In this document: piece after piece, positions 9,288 to 17,739 of the stretch
How positions within the stretch are numbered: position 1 is the first letter of the stretch
How the letters are laid out: each line of letters opens with the position of its first letter
Assembly: GCA_002365175.1 (NCBI GenBank)
Contig: DEZK01000007.1
Span: 62,001-126,000 of the forward strand
Direction: 5' to 3'
From: Raskinella chloraquaticus (SeqCode)
GTDB lineage: Bacteria; Pseudomonadota; Alphaproteobacteria; Rhizobiales; UBA4765
DNA length: 64,000 bases
The notes under the pieces: generated by a model
What the model saw: the letters and a program-made list of their open reading frames with translations, nothing else
The model's database searches: none
Told to the model about the DNA's origin: nothing
Translations under genes and position numbers: made by a program

Positions 9288-9994
9288 CCGGACTTTCGGC
9301 AGATGACGAAGATCTCGCCATCGATTACGCGCTTGGTCTTTGCGACGGCGGCGATGAAACATCGGCAAACACTCTTATGGCGCTCAACCGCGCCTTCGCG
9401 CTCAGCGTCAACGACTGGCGCGAGAAACTGACCGATATCGATCTCAGCGCTGCGCCCCAGCCTCTGCCTGCCGACAGCTGGGCCATGATCGCCCGGCGCC
9501 TCGAACCGCGCACCCTGCCCCGTCAAGCGACCGGGCGCACGACCCAACGCCTGCGCACATTATGGGGCGAGCTGGCCTTCTGGCGGCCAGCCGCCCTTGC
9601 CCTGAGTTTCATCGTAATGGTCGCAACGCTCGCCCTCCTGTTTGTTGCCAAACCCGGCCCCTCGCTCATCGCCGTTCTTGAAACGCCCGAGGGACGCCCG
9701 GGGGCAATTGTGACGATCAGCGGGAAAAACAACCTCGTGCTGGTGCCGTTGCAGACCATTACGCCTGATGAGAACCGGACGCTCGAAGTATGGACGCTGC
9801 AATCGCGCGATCGCGGCCCGGTGTCGATTGGACGAATGGCAAGCGCGCAGCGCCTCATGCTCGATCCATCGCGGATTGGACCAGCGGCAGAGGGTCATCT
9901 GTTCGAAATCACGCTTGAACCGGCAGGCGGGTCGCCTACCGGGCGTCCGACCGGACCTGTGTTGATGAAAGGTCTGGCACGAATGGCGCTGTGA
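9284..9994 (+). CDS. RskA-like membrane anti-sigma factor
   Basis: 236 residues starting at the ATG that overlaps the sigma-factor stop codon. The N-terminal 80 residues would be the cytoplasmic sigma-binding region (DEDLAIDYALGLCDG). One membrane helix follows (AALALSFIVMVATLALLFVA, around residues 105-125). The C-terminal 110 residues are an extracytoplasmic domain typical of RskA, with LEVWTLQSRDRGPVSIGRM. No HxxxCxxC zinc motif is seen, so it is not a ZAS-type anti-sigma factor. It should hold the sigma factor at the membrane until proteolysis or another signal frees it. Confidence 0.85.
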   Translation: MTGLSADDEDLAIDYALGLCDGGDETSANTLMALNRAFALSVNDWREKLTDIDLSAAPQPLPADSWAMIARRLEPRTLPRQATGRTTQRLRTLWGELAFWRPAALALSFIVMVATLALLFVAKPGPSLIAVLETPEGRPGAIVTISGKNNLVLVPLQTITPDENRTLEVWTLQSRDRGPVSIGRMASAQRLMLDPSRIGPAAEGHLFEITLEPAGGSPTGRPTGPVLMKGLARMAL

Positions 9995-10006
9995 AACAGG
10001 GTGTTT

Positions 10007-10022
10007 GCCGGATTGAACCGGC
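10007..10022 (+). terminator. Weak hairpin after the anti-sigma gene
   Basis: GCCGG, a six-base loop, then CCGGC lie just after the stop of the anti-sigma gene. There is no T-run, so it may be a pause or Rho-linked hairpin rather than a true intrinsic terminator. Confidence 0.2.
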
Positions 10023-10050
10023 GTGTTCCAACAAATATCGGCCTGCGATC

Positions 10051-10080
10051 TTGATCTTTTTCCCGTCGACCTCTTTATAA
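10051..10080 (+). promoter_or_regulatory. Candidate promoter for the SbtA-like transporter gene
   Basis: TTGATC at 10051-10056 and TTATAA at 10075-10080 are separated by 18 bases, resembling a housekeeping promoter. It sits 55 bases before the transporter start. The call rests on sequence pattern only. Confidence 0.3.
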
Positions 10081-10135
10081 CGGCATGCGGGCAAGTTGAT
10101 GGCACAGGCCAGACCCGGACCCAGTGGTAGGTGGT

Positions 10136-11104
10136 ATGTTCGAACTTGCGATCACAACGCTTCTGTCTCCTGTCGTCCTCTTCTTCGCGCTTGGGCTCGC
10201 CGCGTCACTCGCCCGCTCCGACCTGGTCGTGCCGGAGGAGGCGGCGAAACTTCTCGCGCTCTACCTCCTGCTGGCGATCGGCTATCGCGGCGGCGCTGAA
10301 CTCGCCCATTATGGCTTGAGCCGTTATCTCGCTTTTGCTCTTCTGGCAGGGTTCATCTTGTCGGCCCTGCTGCCATTCCTGGCTTTCGCCTTGCTGCGCA
10401 AGCTGACCGCTTTCAGCCGTATCGATGCGGCAGCGATTGCGGCGCATTACGGCTCGATTTCGGTTGTCACCTTTCTGGCGATGACAAGCCTCCTGCAGCA
10501 ATTCCAGATCGCCTATGACGGTTTCATGGTGGCAGTGGCAGCGGTGATGGAGGCGCCCGCCATCTTCGTTGGCCTCATCCTTGCCCGACAGGGCGCGAGC
10601 ACGGGGCCTAAAATCAACAGCAACCTGCTGAGGGAAATCGCGCTTAATGGCTCGATCGTTGTGCTGATCGGCGCGTTCGCCATTGGTGCGCTCACAGGGG
10701 CTAAAGGCATGGCAAACCTGAAGCCTTTTCTGATCGATGTCTTTCCCGGCTTCCTGTGCCTGTTTTTGCTGGATATGGGGCTTGTTGCGGGTCGAGGTCT
10801 CAGGCAAGGCTGGCGCCTGCTGACGCTCCCGGCTTATGCGTTCGCCGTCATCATGCCGCTGCTCTCGGCAACCATCGCGCTTGTAGCAGCATGGACCATC
10901 GGCTTGTCGGTTGGCTCAACCGCCATCTTCATGACGCTTGCCGCCTCCGCTTCCTATATCGCCGTGCCGGCGGCGTTGAAAGTAGCGTTGCCCGAGGCCA
11001 ATCCGGCACTCAGCCTGACGCTATCCTTGTGCCTCACCTTTCCCTTCAACCTGCTCCTTGGTATCCCGCTCTACTTGGCGACGGCGCAGGCCGTGATCAG
11101 ATGA
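10136..11104 (+). CDS. SbtA-like sodium-dependent bicarbonate transporter family protein
   Basis: About 322 residues, nearly all hydrophobic, with roughly ten membrane helices in two halves. Recognisable family segments are LLALYLLLAIGYRGG near the N-terminus, AAAIAAHYGSISVVTF and the MEAPAIFVGLILAR block, all typical of the Sbt_1 (formerly DUF897) family. Cyanobacterial SbtA imports bicarbonate with sodium; in heterotrophs the substrate is unproven. Its usual PII-like partner SbtB is not next door. The start is uncertain: a GTG at 10124 is in frame, and the ATG at 10136 has AGGTGG almost touching it. It follows the sigma/anti-sigma pair on the same strand, about 140 bases on, with its own candidate promoter. 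Confidence 0.8.
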   Translation: MFELAITTLLSPVVLFFALGLAASLARSDLVVPEEAAKLLALYLLLAIGYRGGAELAHYGLSRYLAFALLAGFILSALLPFLAFALLRKLTAFSRIDAAAIAAHYGSISVVTFLAMTSLLQQFQIAYDGFMVAVAAVMEAPAIFVGLILARQGASTGPKINSNLLREIALNGSIVVLIGAFAIGALTGAKGMANLKPFLIDVFPGFLCLFLLDMGLVAGRGLRQGWRLLTLPAYAFAVIMPLLSATIALVAAWTIGLSVGSTAIFMTLAASASYIAVPAALKVALPEANPALSLTLSLCLTFPFNLLLGIPLYLATAQAVIR

Positions 11105-11132
11105 GACTGAGCCGAGACATGAGCATCCAGGG

Positions 11133-11837
11133 TCACGGCGCCATGTCAAACAGCAGGAATTCAGCGTCGGCGTGCGCTTGCAGGCTGATATCGCTCATCG
11201 CTGTGAGCGAAGCGCCATCACCGGCCTCCAGCTGCACACCATCGACGGCGATACTCCCCCGCGCCACCTGCACCCAGCCGATCCGGTTTGCCGCAAATCG
11301 ATGCGACAGGCTGGCGCCGGCCGGCAGGAGCGAAGCGTAGAGGTCCACATCCTGATGGATGACAAGGGAGGCCGCGCGACCCTGCCGTGAGGCGACAAGG
11401 CGGAGCCGGCCGCGCCGCTCCTCTTCGAGGAAGCTTTTCTGCGCGTAGCCCGGTTGCAGGCCGTTTGTCTCCGGCAGCACCCAGATCTGGAGGAAGTGCA
11501 CGGGCTCACTGGACGAGGCGTTATATTCGCTGTGCCTGATCCCCGTGCCCGCGCTCATAAGCTGCACATCACCCGGGCGGATGAGGGCGCCGGTACCCAG
11601 ACTGTCCTTGTGCGCAAGGCCGCCTTCGAGAACATAGGATATGATCTCCATGTCGCGGTGCGGATGTGTCTGGAAGCCGCCACCCGGCGCCACCTGGTCC
11701 TCGTTGATGACACGCAAGGGGCCAAAACCCATGTGATCGACATCATGATAATTGCCAAACGAGAAAGTATGGCGGCTGTCGAGCCAGCCGAAATCGACGC
11801 GCCCGCGCTCTTTTGCCTTGCGGATTTTCATCGCCAT
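11133..11837 (-). CDS. Pirin-family protein
   Basis: A bicupin of 234 residues. The N-terminal cupin shows the pirin metal-site block (GGGFQTHPHRDMEIISYVLEG, HxH plus later residues) and GTGIRHSEYN. The start region RHTFSFGNYHD is characteristic. Pirins bind iron; some bacterial members (YhhW) oxidise quercetin and others modulate metabolic enzymes, so the substrate is not predictable. The frame opens at 11903, but GGAG eight bases upstream supports the ATG at 11837 (MAMKIRKAKER). Its neighbours give no functional hint. Confidence 0.88.
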   Translation of the reverse strand: MAMKIRKAKERGRVDFGWLDSRHTFSFGNYHDVDHMGFGPLRVINEDQVAPGGGFQTHPHRDMEIISYVLEGGLAHKDSLGTGALIRPGDVQLMSAGTGIRHSEYNASSSEPVHFLQIWVLPETNGLQPGYAQKSFLEEERRGRLRLVASRQGRAASLVIHQDVDLYASLLPAGASLSHRFAANRIGWVQVARGSIAVDGVQLEAGDGASLTAMSDISLQAHADAEFLLFDMAP

Positions 11838-11938
11838 CGCGCTGCTCCATTGAAGAGGCGGCTGGCACGCCTCGCCATGTCCTAGGTTGGCTGGGCACAT
11901 CAATCACGCAATGGGATGCGTATGCCCGCCGCAAGGGC

Positions 11939-12013
11939 TGGCTGGGGCGCCTGGATTCGAACCAGGGGATGGCGGAATCAAAATCCGCTGCCTTACCACT
12001 TGGCTACGCCCCA
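11939..12013 (-). tRNA. tRNA-Gln (TTG)
   Basis: On the minus strand, the acceptor stem TGGGGCG pairs with CGCCCCA, followed by G and an encoded CCA. The anticodon stem GCGGA/TCCGC encloses the loop TTTTGAT, giving anticodon TTG. The T-arm has the standard GGTTCGAATCC. Length 75 bases. Confidence 0.97.
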
Positions 12014-12168
12014 AAGTGCGGGGGGGTGTAGCCCAGCCAAGGGCGCGATTACAAGGCCTCAGTGACGATCTTCTTTTTAGCGACCGGTCAGTCTTGCCAT
12101 TGCATGGCGTCAAGGCCTCGGTTATAGAGCGCCTCCGTTCGCGGCGCCGTGACGCCGTAATCGCCTGG

Positions 12169-12245
12169 CGGAGTGTAGCGCAGCCTGGTAGCGCATCTGC
12201 TTCGGGAGCAGAGGGTCGCAGGTTCGAATCCTGCCACTCCGACCA
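12169..12245 (+). tRNA. tRNA-Pro (CGG)
   Basis: The acceptor stem CGGAGTG pairs with CACTCCG, followed by A and an encoded CCA. The anticodon stem TCTGC/GCAGA encloses TTCGGGA, giving anticodon CGG. The D-arm AGCGCAGCCTGGTAGCGC and the T-arm GGTTCGAATCC are normal. Length 77 bases. The 155 bases between the two tRNA genes hold nothing I can identify. Confidence 0.97.
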
Positions 12246-12259
12246 TCCGCCTGCAGCGA

Positions 12260-12868
12260 TCAGCTGCGGCGCAGACGCGCCGTTGCCTGCCACAAGAGGG
12301 GCATGGCAAAGGCCGCCACGGCGATTTTGAGCACTTCACCGGGCAGAAATGGCAGAAGTCCGATCTGGACGGCACGATGGACACCGATACCAAGCGATAT
12401 CATCAGCCATGACAGTCCGCAGGCAAACAGCACGACATCAGCCATGCCCAGAATGATCGCGAACCGCCAGACCGAGCGATCAAGGCCGCGCCGGGCAGCG
12501 TTGCCCACGATCAGCGCCGCCATCAGGAAGCCCAGCAGGTATCCGCCTGTCGGGCCCATCAGATAGGCAGGGCCAGCCACCGCGGGCGGCGTGTTGGTAA
12601 AGACAGGAAAACCCATCAGCCCTTCGGCGACATAAAGAATGACGCTCAGCGCACCCAGCCGGGCGCCCAGCGTGGCACCGATGAAAAAGATGGCAAGCGT
12701 CTGCAGCGTCATGGGAACGGGATAGAACGGAACCTTGATCTTGGCGGCAATCGTCAGCAGGGCAGCGCCGGCAACCACAAGGGCGATGCGCGCTGCAAGT
12801 CCGCGCAATCCTTCCCTGCCAATCAAGCGACCAGCCAGCGTGCCAACATCGAGCGTGGTTGCGTTCAT
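12260..12868 (-). CDS. bioY: BioY biotin transporter S component
   Basis: 202 residues with six predicted membrane helices. Family markers are VPFYPVPMTLQTLAIFFIGATLG near residues 46-70, LYVAEGLMGFPVF, GPTGGYLLGF and the C-terminal LPFLPGEVLKIAVAA. BioY is the substrate-binding subunit of the ECF biotin importer; it can work alone or with BioMN, which are not visible here. GGAGG nine bases upstream of ATG 12868 is a good ribosome-binding site. I looked for a BioR-type palindrome (TTATxxATAA) upstream and did not see one. The gene points towards tRNA-Pro. Confidence 0.93.
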   Translation of the reverse strand: MNATTLDVGTLAGRLIGREGLRGLAARIALVVAGAALLTIAAKIKVPFYPVPMTLQTLAIFFIGATLGARLGALSVILYVAEGLMGFPVFTNTPPAVAGPAYLMGPTGGYLLGFLMAALIVGNAARRGLDRSVWRFAIILGMADVVLFACGLSWLMISLGIGVHRAVQIGLLPFLPGEVLKIAVAAFAMPLLWQATARLRRS

Positions 12869-12973
12869 CGACCTTCACCTCCACTGTGGGCGTTCTCGGG
12901 CGCCCTCAACTTGCTTTACCATACTCGTTTCATAGCATGAACGCGGCGTTTGGCAAATATGGCGGATCGCGTA

Positions 12974-13888
12974 ATGGCTGACGATATTCCCTTCGACCGA
13001 AGCCTTGTATTCGAATATGGCCGTGCGGACTGGCTGAGCCCGCGCCTGCGCCGTCTCATCGCCAACAACCCCAGCCCGTTTACCTTTGTCGGCACCAATA
13101 CCTATATCGTGGGCGTCGGCAGGGTGGCGGTGATCGACCCCGGACCGGATGATCCGGTGCACCTGGCGGGCCTCATCAAAAACCTCAACGGGGAAAAAGT
13201 GGAGGCGATCCTTGTCACCCACACCCATCGTGATCACTCACCTCTGGCGGTACGTCTGAAGGAGTTGACGGGCGCCCCGGTTCTGGGGATCGGGCCCCAT
13301 ATCGCGGCGCGCCCCCTCAATTTCGGTGAGTTTGACCGGCTGGAGGCGAGCGCCGACACACAATTCGTGCCTGATCGGGCGCTTGGCGATGGCGAAATCA
13401 TCGCTGGCGATGGCTGGACGCTCGAGACCGTGCCAACGCCCGGCCATACGATGAACCACGCCGCCTTCGCCTTCAAGGAGGATAACGTCCTGTTTGCCGG
13501 CGACCATGTCATGGCATGGGCGACGAGCGTTATTGCGCCACCCGACGGCTCGATGAGCGCCTACATGGCATCGCTGCGCCGCGTCGCGGCCCGGCCTGAA
13601 ACCGTCTATTGGCCAGGACATGGCGGTCCGGTGCGCAATGCCAAGCAATTCGCCGCAGCCTATGTCAAACATCGCCTGATGCGCGAGGCGGCAATTTTGC
13701 GCCAGTTGAAGGAGGGACTTACCACCATACCGGCGCTGGTTGGCGCCATCTATCAGGGCCTTGACCAGAAACTGACGGGCGCGGCCGGTCTGTCGGTCCT
13801 GGCGCACCTGGAAGATCTGGTCCAGCGGCAACTGGTTATCGCCGCGCCGGCGGCGACACTTACCGCAACCTACCACCCTGCCGGATGA
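12974..13888 (+). CDS. MBL-fold hydrolase (LACTB2/glyoxalase II-like)
   Basis: About 304 residues. The metallo-beta-lactamase metal motif HxHxDH is in THTHRDH, followed by the later ligands in PTPGHTMNHAAF, LFAGDHVM and WPGHGGPV. A C-terminal helical extension (RLMREAAILRQLKEG, then LTGAAGLSVLAHLEDLV) is the winged-helix-like region seen in LACTB2-type proteins. In Rhizobiales such proteins are usually annotated only as MBL-fold hydrolases; thioester or RNA substrates are possible. In-frame TTG 12950, ATG 12959 and ATG 12974 are all possible starts. I prefer 12974 because GGCGGA lies seven bases upstream. It is divergent from bioY. Confidence 0.82.
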   Translation: MADDIPFDRSLVFEYGRADWLSPRLRRLIANNPSPFTFVGTNTYIVGVGRVAVIDPGPDDPVHLAGLIKNLNGEKVEAILVTHTHRDHSPLAVRLKELTGAPVLGIGPHIAARPLNFGEFDRLEASADTQFVPDRALGDGEIIAGDGWTLETVPTPGHTMNHAAFAFKEDNVLFAGDHVMAWATSVIAPPDGSMSAYMASLRRVAARPETVYWPGHGGPVRNAKQFAAAYVKHRLMREAAILRQLKEGLTTIPALVGAIYQGLDQKLTGAAGLSVLAHLEDLVQRQLVIAAPAATLTATYHPAG

Positions 13889-13912
13889 GGGCTGCTGCCG
13901 CGATCGCCGGCT

Positions 13913-14284
13913 TTATTTTTCAAACTGGAACACTGGAGCGAAACCGCCGAAGATCATACGCTTGCCGTCAAACGGCATGGGATTTTTGAGCGCATCGAAA
14001 CGCGCATCGGTTTTCATCAATTCGTCCATGCGGGACATGGCCGCGTCGCGCGTCTGGCGATCCGGCCATTCGATCCACGAAAAGACGATTGTCTCATCAG
14101 GGCTCGCCTGCACAGCGCGGCGAAAATCGGTGACTTTGCCATCAGGCACATCATCTCCCCAGCATTCGACAATGCGTACTGCGCCAAGCTCGACAAATAC
14201 AGTGTTGCTCAGCGTTGCATGGGCGATGAATTCTTCTTTTGCCGCAGTTGGAACAGCAATCACAAATCCGTCCACATAAGCCAT
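13913..14284 (-). CDS. DUF1428 family protein (YbaA-like)
   Basis: 123 residues of the small dimeric alpha/beta-barrel DUF1428 family: MAYVDGFVIAVP at the N-terminus, then GAVRIVECWGDDVPDGKVTDF, IVFSWIEWPD and MPFDGKRMIFGGF. Function is unknown; E. coli YbaA belongs here. The start at 14284 has AGGTGA six bases upstream, so the longer open frame to 14293 is not used. It is followed by the DUF1499 protein upstream on the same strand with a 12-base gap, suggesting co-transcription. Confidence 0.9.
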   Translation of the reverse strand: MAYVDGFVIAVPTAAKEEFIAHATLSNTVFVELGAVRIVECWGDDVPDGKVTDFRRAVQASPDETIVFSWIEWPDRQTRDAAMSRMDELMKTDARFDALKNPMPFDGKRMIFGGFAPVFQFEK

Positions 14285-14296
14285 TGATATCACCTG

Positions 14297-15220
14297 TTAT
14301 CGTCGGCGTTCAGCCGCCCGGTCCCGCAGTTCCGCCAGAAAATCGACGATCCGCCGGGCGTTGGTTCCAAGATCGAATGACCCGCTGCGCGAGGCGGAGC
14401 GCATGTCGATGCGGCTTTCGCGCTGCATGGCGGTGATTCTTATCACCACATCATCACGAAAGCCGTAGAAGCGGGTGCGCGCCACGGCTTCGATGATGCC
14501 GGGCGTGTAGTCCTTGATGGCGTTGGGATCGGCAGGCCGCCGCGCCTCCTGTTCAGGGGCGGGCGGGCGTGGTGCCGTGCGGCTGCGGGTGGTTGGTCGC
14601 GCACGTTGCGCCCTGCCCGGCGCGGGGGTCAGAATTTCTTCGGGGGCTTTACGCTCGATGATCCGCCAGCCATTGCTTTCAGCAATCTGCAGGGCCAGCG
14701 CGAAGGCCTCCGGCGCCGACACATCGATGCGCAGCGGGACAACCGTCGGATAGGCTTCGCTTTGCAGGGCTTTTTGTTGCGGAGGCAGCAAGCCGGCAGC
14801 GCGACCATCAACCGGATGATCGCGCAGAGCCGCGTTGAAGGCAGGCGGGTCATCGAAGTCGGTCGTTGCCTGGCGAAGATGGGGAAGCGTGAGGATCGCC
14901 GGCAGCAGCGTCGCAGGGATCACCAGAACAGCCAGCGACCAGATGATGCCGATCATGGCGAAGCGCGCGCCATCATAGCCTTCAGTCCAGATCCGCATCA
15001 GCGCCAGCACCCCGCAGACAAGTCCCAGCAGGGCACAGGCAACAAACGCACCAAGCACGGCAATTCCCGCGTCGCCATCGGCCGCGCCGGCGCGATGGAA
15101 GACAACACCGAACACCGCCATCGGCACCGACAGCGTGCCAAAACGCCGCGACCACACTGCCAGATGGGTGGATCTTTGAGGTGCAAGCGTCCAGGCGCGT
15201 CCGAAGGTCAGCATTGTCAT
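14297..15220 (-). CDS. DUF1499 membrane protein
   Basis: 307 residues. Three membrane helices occupy the first 150 residues (LSVPMAVFGVVFH, IAVLGAFVACALLGLVCGVLAL, FAMIGIIWSLAVLVIPATLL). The soluble half carries DUF1499: YPTVVPLRIDVSAPEAFALALQ, then IIEAVARTRFYGFRDDVVIRI and RIDMRSASRSGSFDLGTNARRIVDFL. A proline/arginine-rich insert lies in the middle (around 205-235). The role is unknown; related proteins are conserved across Rhizobiales. The start at 15220 follows GGAGGG at ten bases. The open frame continues to 15391 but would overlap the ligase gene. Confidence 0.85.
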   Translation of the reverse strand: MTMLTFGRAWTLAPQRSTHLAVWSRRFGTLSVPMAVFGVVFHRAGAADGDAGIAVLGAFVACALLGLVCGVLALMRIWTEGYDGARFAMIGIIWSLAVLVIPATLLPAILTLPHLRQATTDFDDPPAFNAALRDHPVDGRAAGLLPPQQKALQSEAYPTVVPLRIDVSAPEAFALALQIAESNGWRIIERKAPEEILTPAPGRAQRARPTTRSRTAPRPPAPEQEARRPADPNAIKDYTPGIIEAVARTRFYGFRDDVVIRITAMQRESRIDMRSASRSGSFDLGTNARRIVDFLAELRDRAAERRR

Positions 15221-15276
15221 GTCAAGGCACCCTCCGTTGTCGGGCGGGCCCGTCGTGCCGTGCGCGGGAGCAAAAT

Positions 15277-16908
15277 TCAAGCATTTGGCAGTTTGTATTC
15301 CTTGAATTGCGCCCGCAATGCGGTCTTGAGGATCTTGCCTGTGGCGGTATGAGGGATTTCCGCCACAAACACCACATCGTCGGGAAGCCACCAGCGGGCA
15401 ACCTTGCCCTCCATGAAGGTCAACAGGCTGTGGCGATCGGGCGTACGTCCTGCCTTGGGCACGATCACCAGCAACGGGCGCTCATCCCATTTGGGGTGGT
15501 GGACACCAATCACCGCTGCTTCTGCAACGTCGGGATGGCCGACGGCGATGTTCTCAAGATCGATCGATGATATCCACTCGCCGCCCGATTTGATGACGTC
15601 CTTGGAGCGATCGACAATACGCATGTAGCCGTAAGGATCGATGGTCGCGACATCGCCAGTGTCGAAATACCCGTCATCATCGAGTATGCGGCCGCCATCG
15701 CCTTTGAAATAGGATTTGGCGACCGCCGGCCCGCGCACCTTGAGGCGGCCGAAGGTCTTGTCGTCCCACGGCAGACGCTTTCCGTCATCATCGGTGATCT
15801 TCATGTCGACGCCGAAGGGCGCATGCCCTGTTGTTTGCTTGACGTCGAGCCAGGCTTCTTTGTCGAGATCCTGATATTCCGGTTTCATCGAGCAGACCGT
15901 CCCCAGCGGCGACAATTCCGTCATCCCCCATGCGTGCAAGACCTCGACGTCGTAGACATCGCGAAAGGTCTGGGTGACGGCGCGCGGGCAGGCTGAGCCG
16001 CCGATGACGACGCGCTTGAGGTGCGGCAGGCGGGCGGCGGGGTTCTGTTCGAGATATTGCAGCAGCATCAACCACACTGTCGGCACGGCGGCGCTGCAGG
16101 TCACGGCATGGCGATCGAGCATGTCATAAATGCTTGCCCCGTCCATCTTGGCGCCCGGCATGACCATTGTCGCGCCTGCCATCGGTGCCGTCAGTGCCAG
16201 CGACCAGCCATTGGCGTGGAACATCGGCACCACCGGCATGATGACATCGCGCGAGGCGAGCCCCAGCATGTCGGGATTATTGGCCATGACCGAATGCAGG
16301 ACGTTGGAGCGGTGGGAATAGACTACACCTTTGGGATCACCCGTCGTGCCCGAGGTGTAGCACATGCCGGCAGCGGTATTCTCGTCGAATTCCACCCAGG
16401 CGAAATCATCATCCGCTTCAGCCAGCCAGGTTTCGTAAGCCACGGCATTTTTCAAGGTGGTTTCCGGCATGTGGGCAGCGTCCGTCAAAATAACGTAACG
16501 CTCGACACTCGTCAGCCTGCCTGCCAGCTTTTCCAGCAAGGGCACGAAGGTGAGATCGGTCATGATCAGGCGATCACCTGCGTGATTGACGATCCAGGCG
16601 ATCTGGTCAGGGAAGAGCCGGGGATTGAGCGTATGATAGACAGCGCCGATACCGACGATGCCATACCACGCCTCAAGATGGCGATAGCCGTTCCAGGCGA
16701 GCGTGCCGACCCGATCGCCAAAGCCGATACCGTCTTTCGCCAATCGCTTGGCAACTTTGAGCGCGCGCTCACGAATGGTGCGATAATCGGTCGTGACAAT
16801 CGGCCCTTCGACAGAGCGCGAAATCACCTTGCGTGCGCCGTGATTGAAGGCTGCATGATCGATGATGCGGTGCATCAGCAACGGCCAATCCTGCATCAGG
16901 CCCAGCAT
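15277..16908 (-). CDS. AMP-dependent acyl-CoA ligase (AlkK/DmdB type)
   Basis: 543 residues of the ANL superfamily. The P-loop-like motif is YTSGTTGDPKGVVYSH; then HAWGMTELSPLG, YFDTGDVATID, RSKDVIKSGGEWIS and the C-terminal catalytic Lys in PHTATGKILKT. The N-terminus (MLGLMQDWPLLMHRIIDHAA) matches the AlkK/DmdB group, which activates medium-chain fatty acids or 3-methylmercaptopropionate. Without a dmdA or dmdC-dmdD cluster beside it, medium-chain fatty acid activation is the safer guess. The start is set at 16908 because AGGGGGAGG lies five bases upstream. Confidence 0.88.
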   Translation of the reverse strand: MLGLMQDWPLLMHRIIDHAAFNHGARKVISRSVEGPIVTTDYRTIRERALKVAKRLAKDGIGFGDRVGTLAWNGYRHLEAWYGIVGIGAVYHTLNPRLFPDQIAWIVNHAGDRLIMTDLTFVPLLEKLAGRLTSVERYVILTDAAHMPETTLKNAVAYETWLAEADDDFAWVEFDENTAAGMCYTSGTTGDPKGVVYSHRSNVLHSVMANNPDMLGLASRDVIMPVVPMFHANGWSLALTAPMAGATMVMPGAKMDGASIYDMLDRHAVTCSAAVPTVWLMLLQYLEQNPAARLPHLKRVVIGGSACPRAVTQTFRDVYDVEVLHAWGMTELSPLGTVCSMKPEYQDLDKEAWLDVKQTTGHAPFGVDMKITDDDGKRLPWDDKTFGRLKVRGPAVAKSYFKGDGGRILDDDGYFDTGDVATIDPYGYMRIVDRSKDVIKSGGEWISSIDLENIAVGHPDVAEAAVIGVHHPKWDERPLLVIVPKAGRTPDRHSLLTFMEGKVARWWLPDDVVFVAEIPHTATGKILKTALRAQFKEYKLPNA

Positions 16909-16988
16909 GACATCCTCCCCCTTCATGTCGACGTCAATGATCGATCTGTCGGCAGCTTACGCCACGAGGCCGCAAGTGCAATCGCCGG

Positions 16989-17687
16989 TTATAACCCCAG
17001 CGATTTCAGCGCTGAAGGAAGGTCGAGGGCAATAAGATCAGCAGCCTGCGCAAGGTCGGCGTGATAGGCAAGGCCGGTCGTGACCGCGATGCCAAGCGCG
17101 CCAGCGGCGCGCGCAGCATGAAGATCGTGGAGACTGTCGCCGATGACCGCGACCTCGCTCGGTCTGAAGCCGCTGCGATGAATATAGGCGGTGATCATGC
17201 CGGGATGCGGCTTGGCGCCAAAGCCTGAATCATAGCCGGCGATAAAGGGCAAATAGATATCAAGACCAAGCTGCACCATCTGCTCACGGGCGGCTGCCTC
17301 GCTGTCGTTCGTCACCAGCCCCATCGGCATGCCCGTCGCGCCCAGAGCCAGTATTGCCTCGACAGCGCCCGGCAGCGGGCACAGGCTGTCGAGGCCATGA
17401 CGGGCAAACAGCAGATCCATCTCGGTGAAAAAATCCTGAGTAGCCTCACGGCCGATGATGTCAGCAAACGGCACGCCATAATCCGCGCTCGAACCGGCGA
17501 TGATCGGTGAATGAGGGGCGAAGACTGCGCTGCGGGGATCGATGGCGGCGACGTCGATCAGCGCCGACTTCCTTGCCGCATCACCGGCGGCCAGATCGTC
17601 AAGAACTCTCAGCGTTGCCGGGCCCCAGGTGCGGGCGAAATCGAGGATGGTGCCATCCTTGTCAAACAACACTGCGCGGATCGCCAT
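16989..17687 (-). CDS. HAD-superfamily hydrolase, phosphoglycolate phosphatase-like
   Basis: 232 residues. HAD motif I is LFDKDGTILD with the nucleophile Asp, motif II is LVTND, motif III includes the Lys of FGAKPHPGMI, and motif IV is VIGDSLHDLHAARAAG. The helical cap inserted after motif I fits subclass I, as in Gph/PGP. Family members dephosphorylate 2-phosphoglycolate or similar small phosphates. It sits between an acyl-CoA ligase on the same strand and an amidase on the other, so context adds nothing about its substrate. Confidence 0.82.
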   Translation of the reverse strand: MAIRAVLFDKDGTILDFARTWGPATLRVLDDLAAGDAARKSALIDVAAIDPRSAVFAPHSPIIAGSSADYGVPFADIIGREATQDFFTEMDLLFARHGLDSLCPLPGAVEAILALGATGMPMGLVTNDSEAAAREQMVQLGLDIYLPFIAGYDSGFGAKPHPGMITAYIHRSGFRPSEVAVIGDSLHDLHAARAAGALGIAVTTGLAYHADLAQAADLIALDLPSALKSLGL

Positions 17688-17739
17688 CAGTTGATTTTTC
17701 CCTCACGAAGGTTCACCACTCGCGAAGCGAGGTATTGCC

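Noticed and set aside
11939..12245. tRNA-Gln and tRNA-Pro as an integration site for a mobile element
   Set aside because: No integrase, direct repeat of a tRNA 3' end or foreign-looking genes are seen on either side.
12869..12973. A BioR operator upstream of bioY
   Set aside because: No TTATxxATAA-type palindrome is present in the space between bioY and the MBL gene.
15277..16908. A dimethylsulfoniopropionate demethylation pathway, from the DmdB-like ligase and the DmdC-like dehydrogenase
   Set aside because: The two genes are nearly 30 kb apart, without dmdA or dmdD, and both families also serve ordinary fatty acids.
16021..17064. A 347-codon open frame on the plus strand
   Set aside because: Antisense to the acyl-CoA ligase and HAD hydrolase genes; no domain and biased composition.
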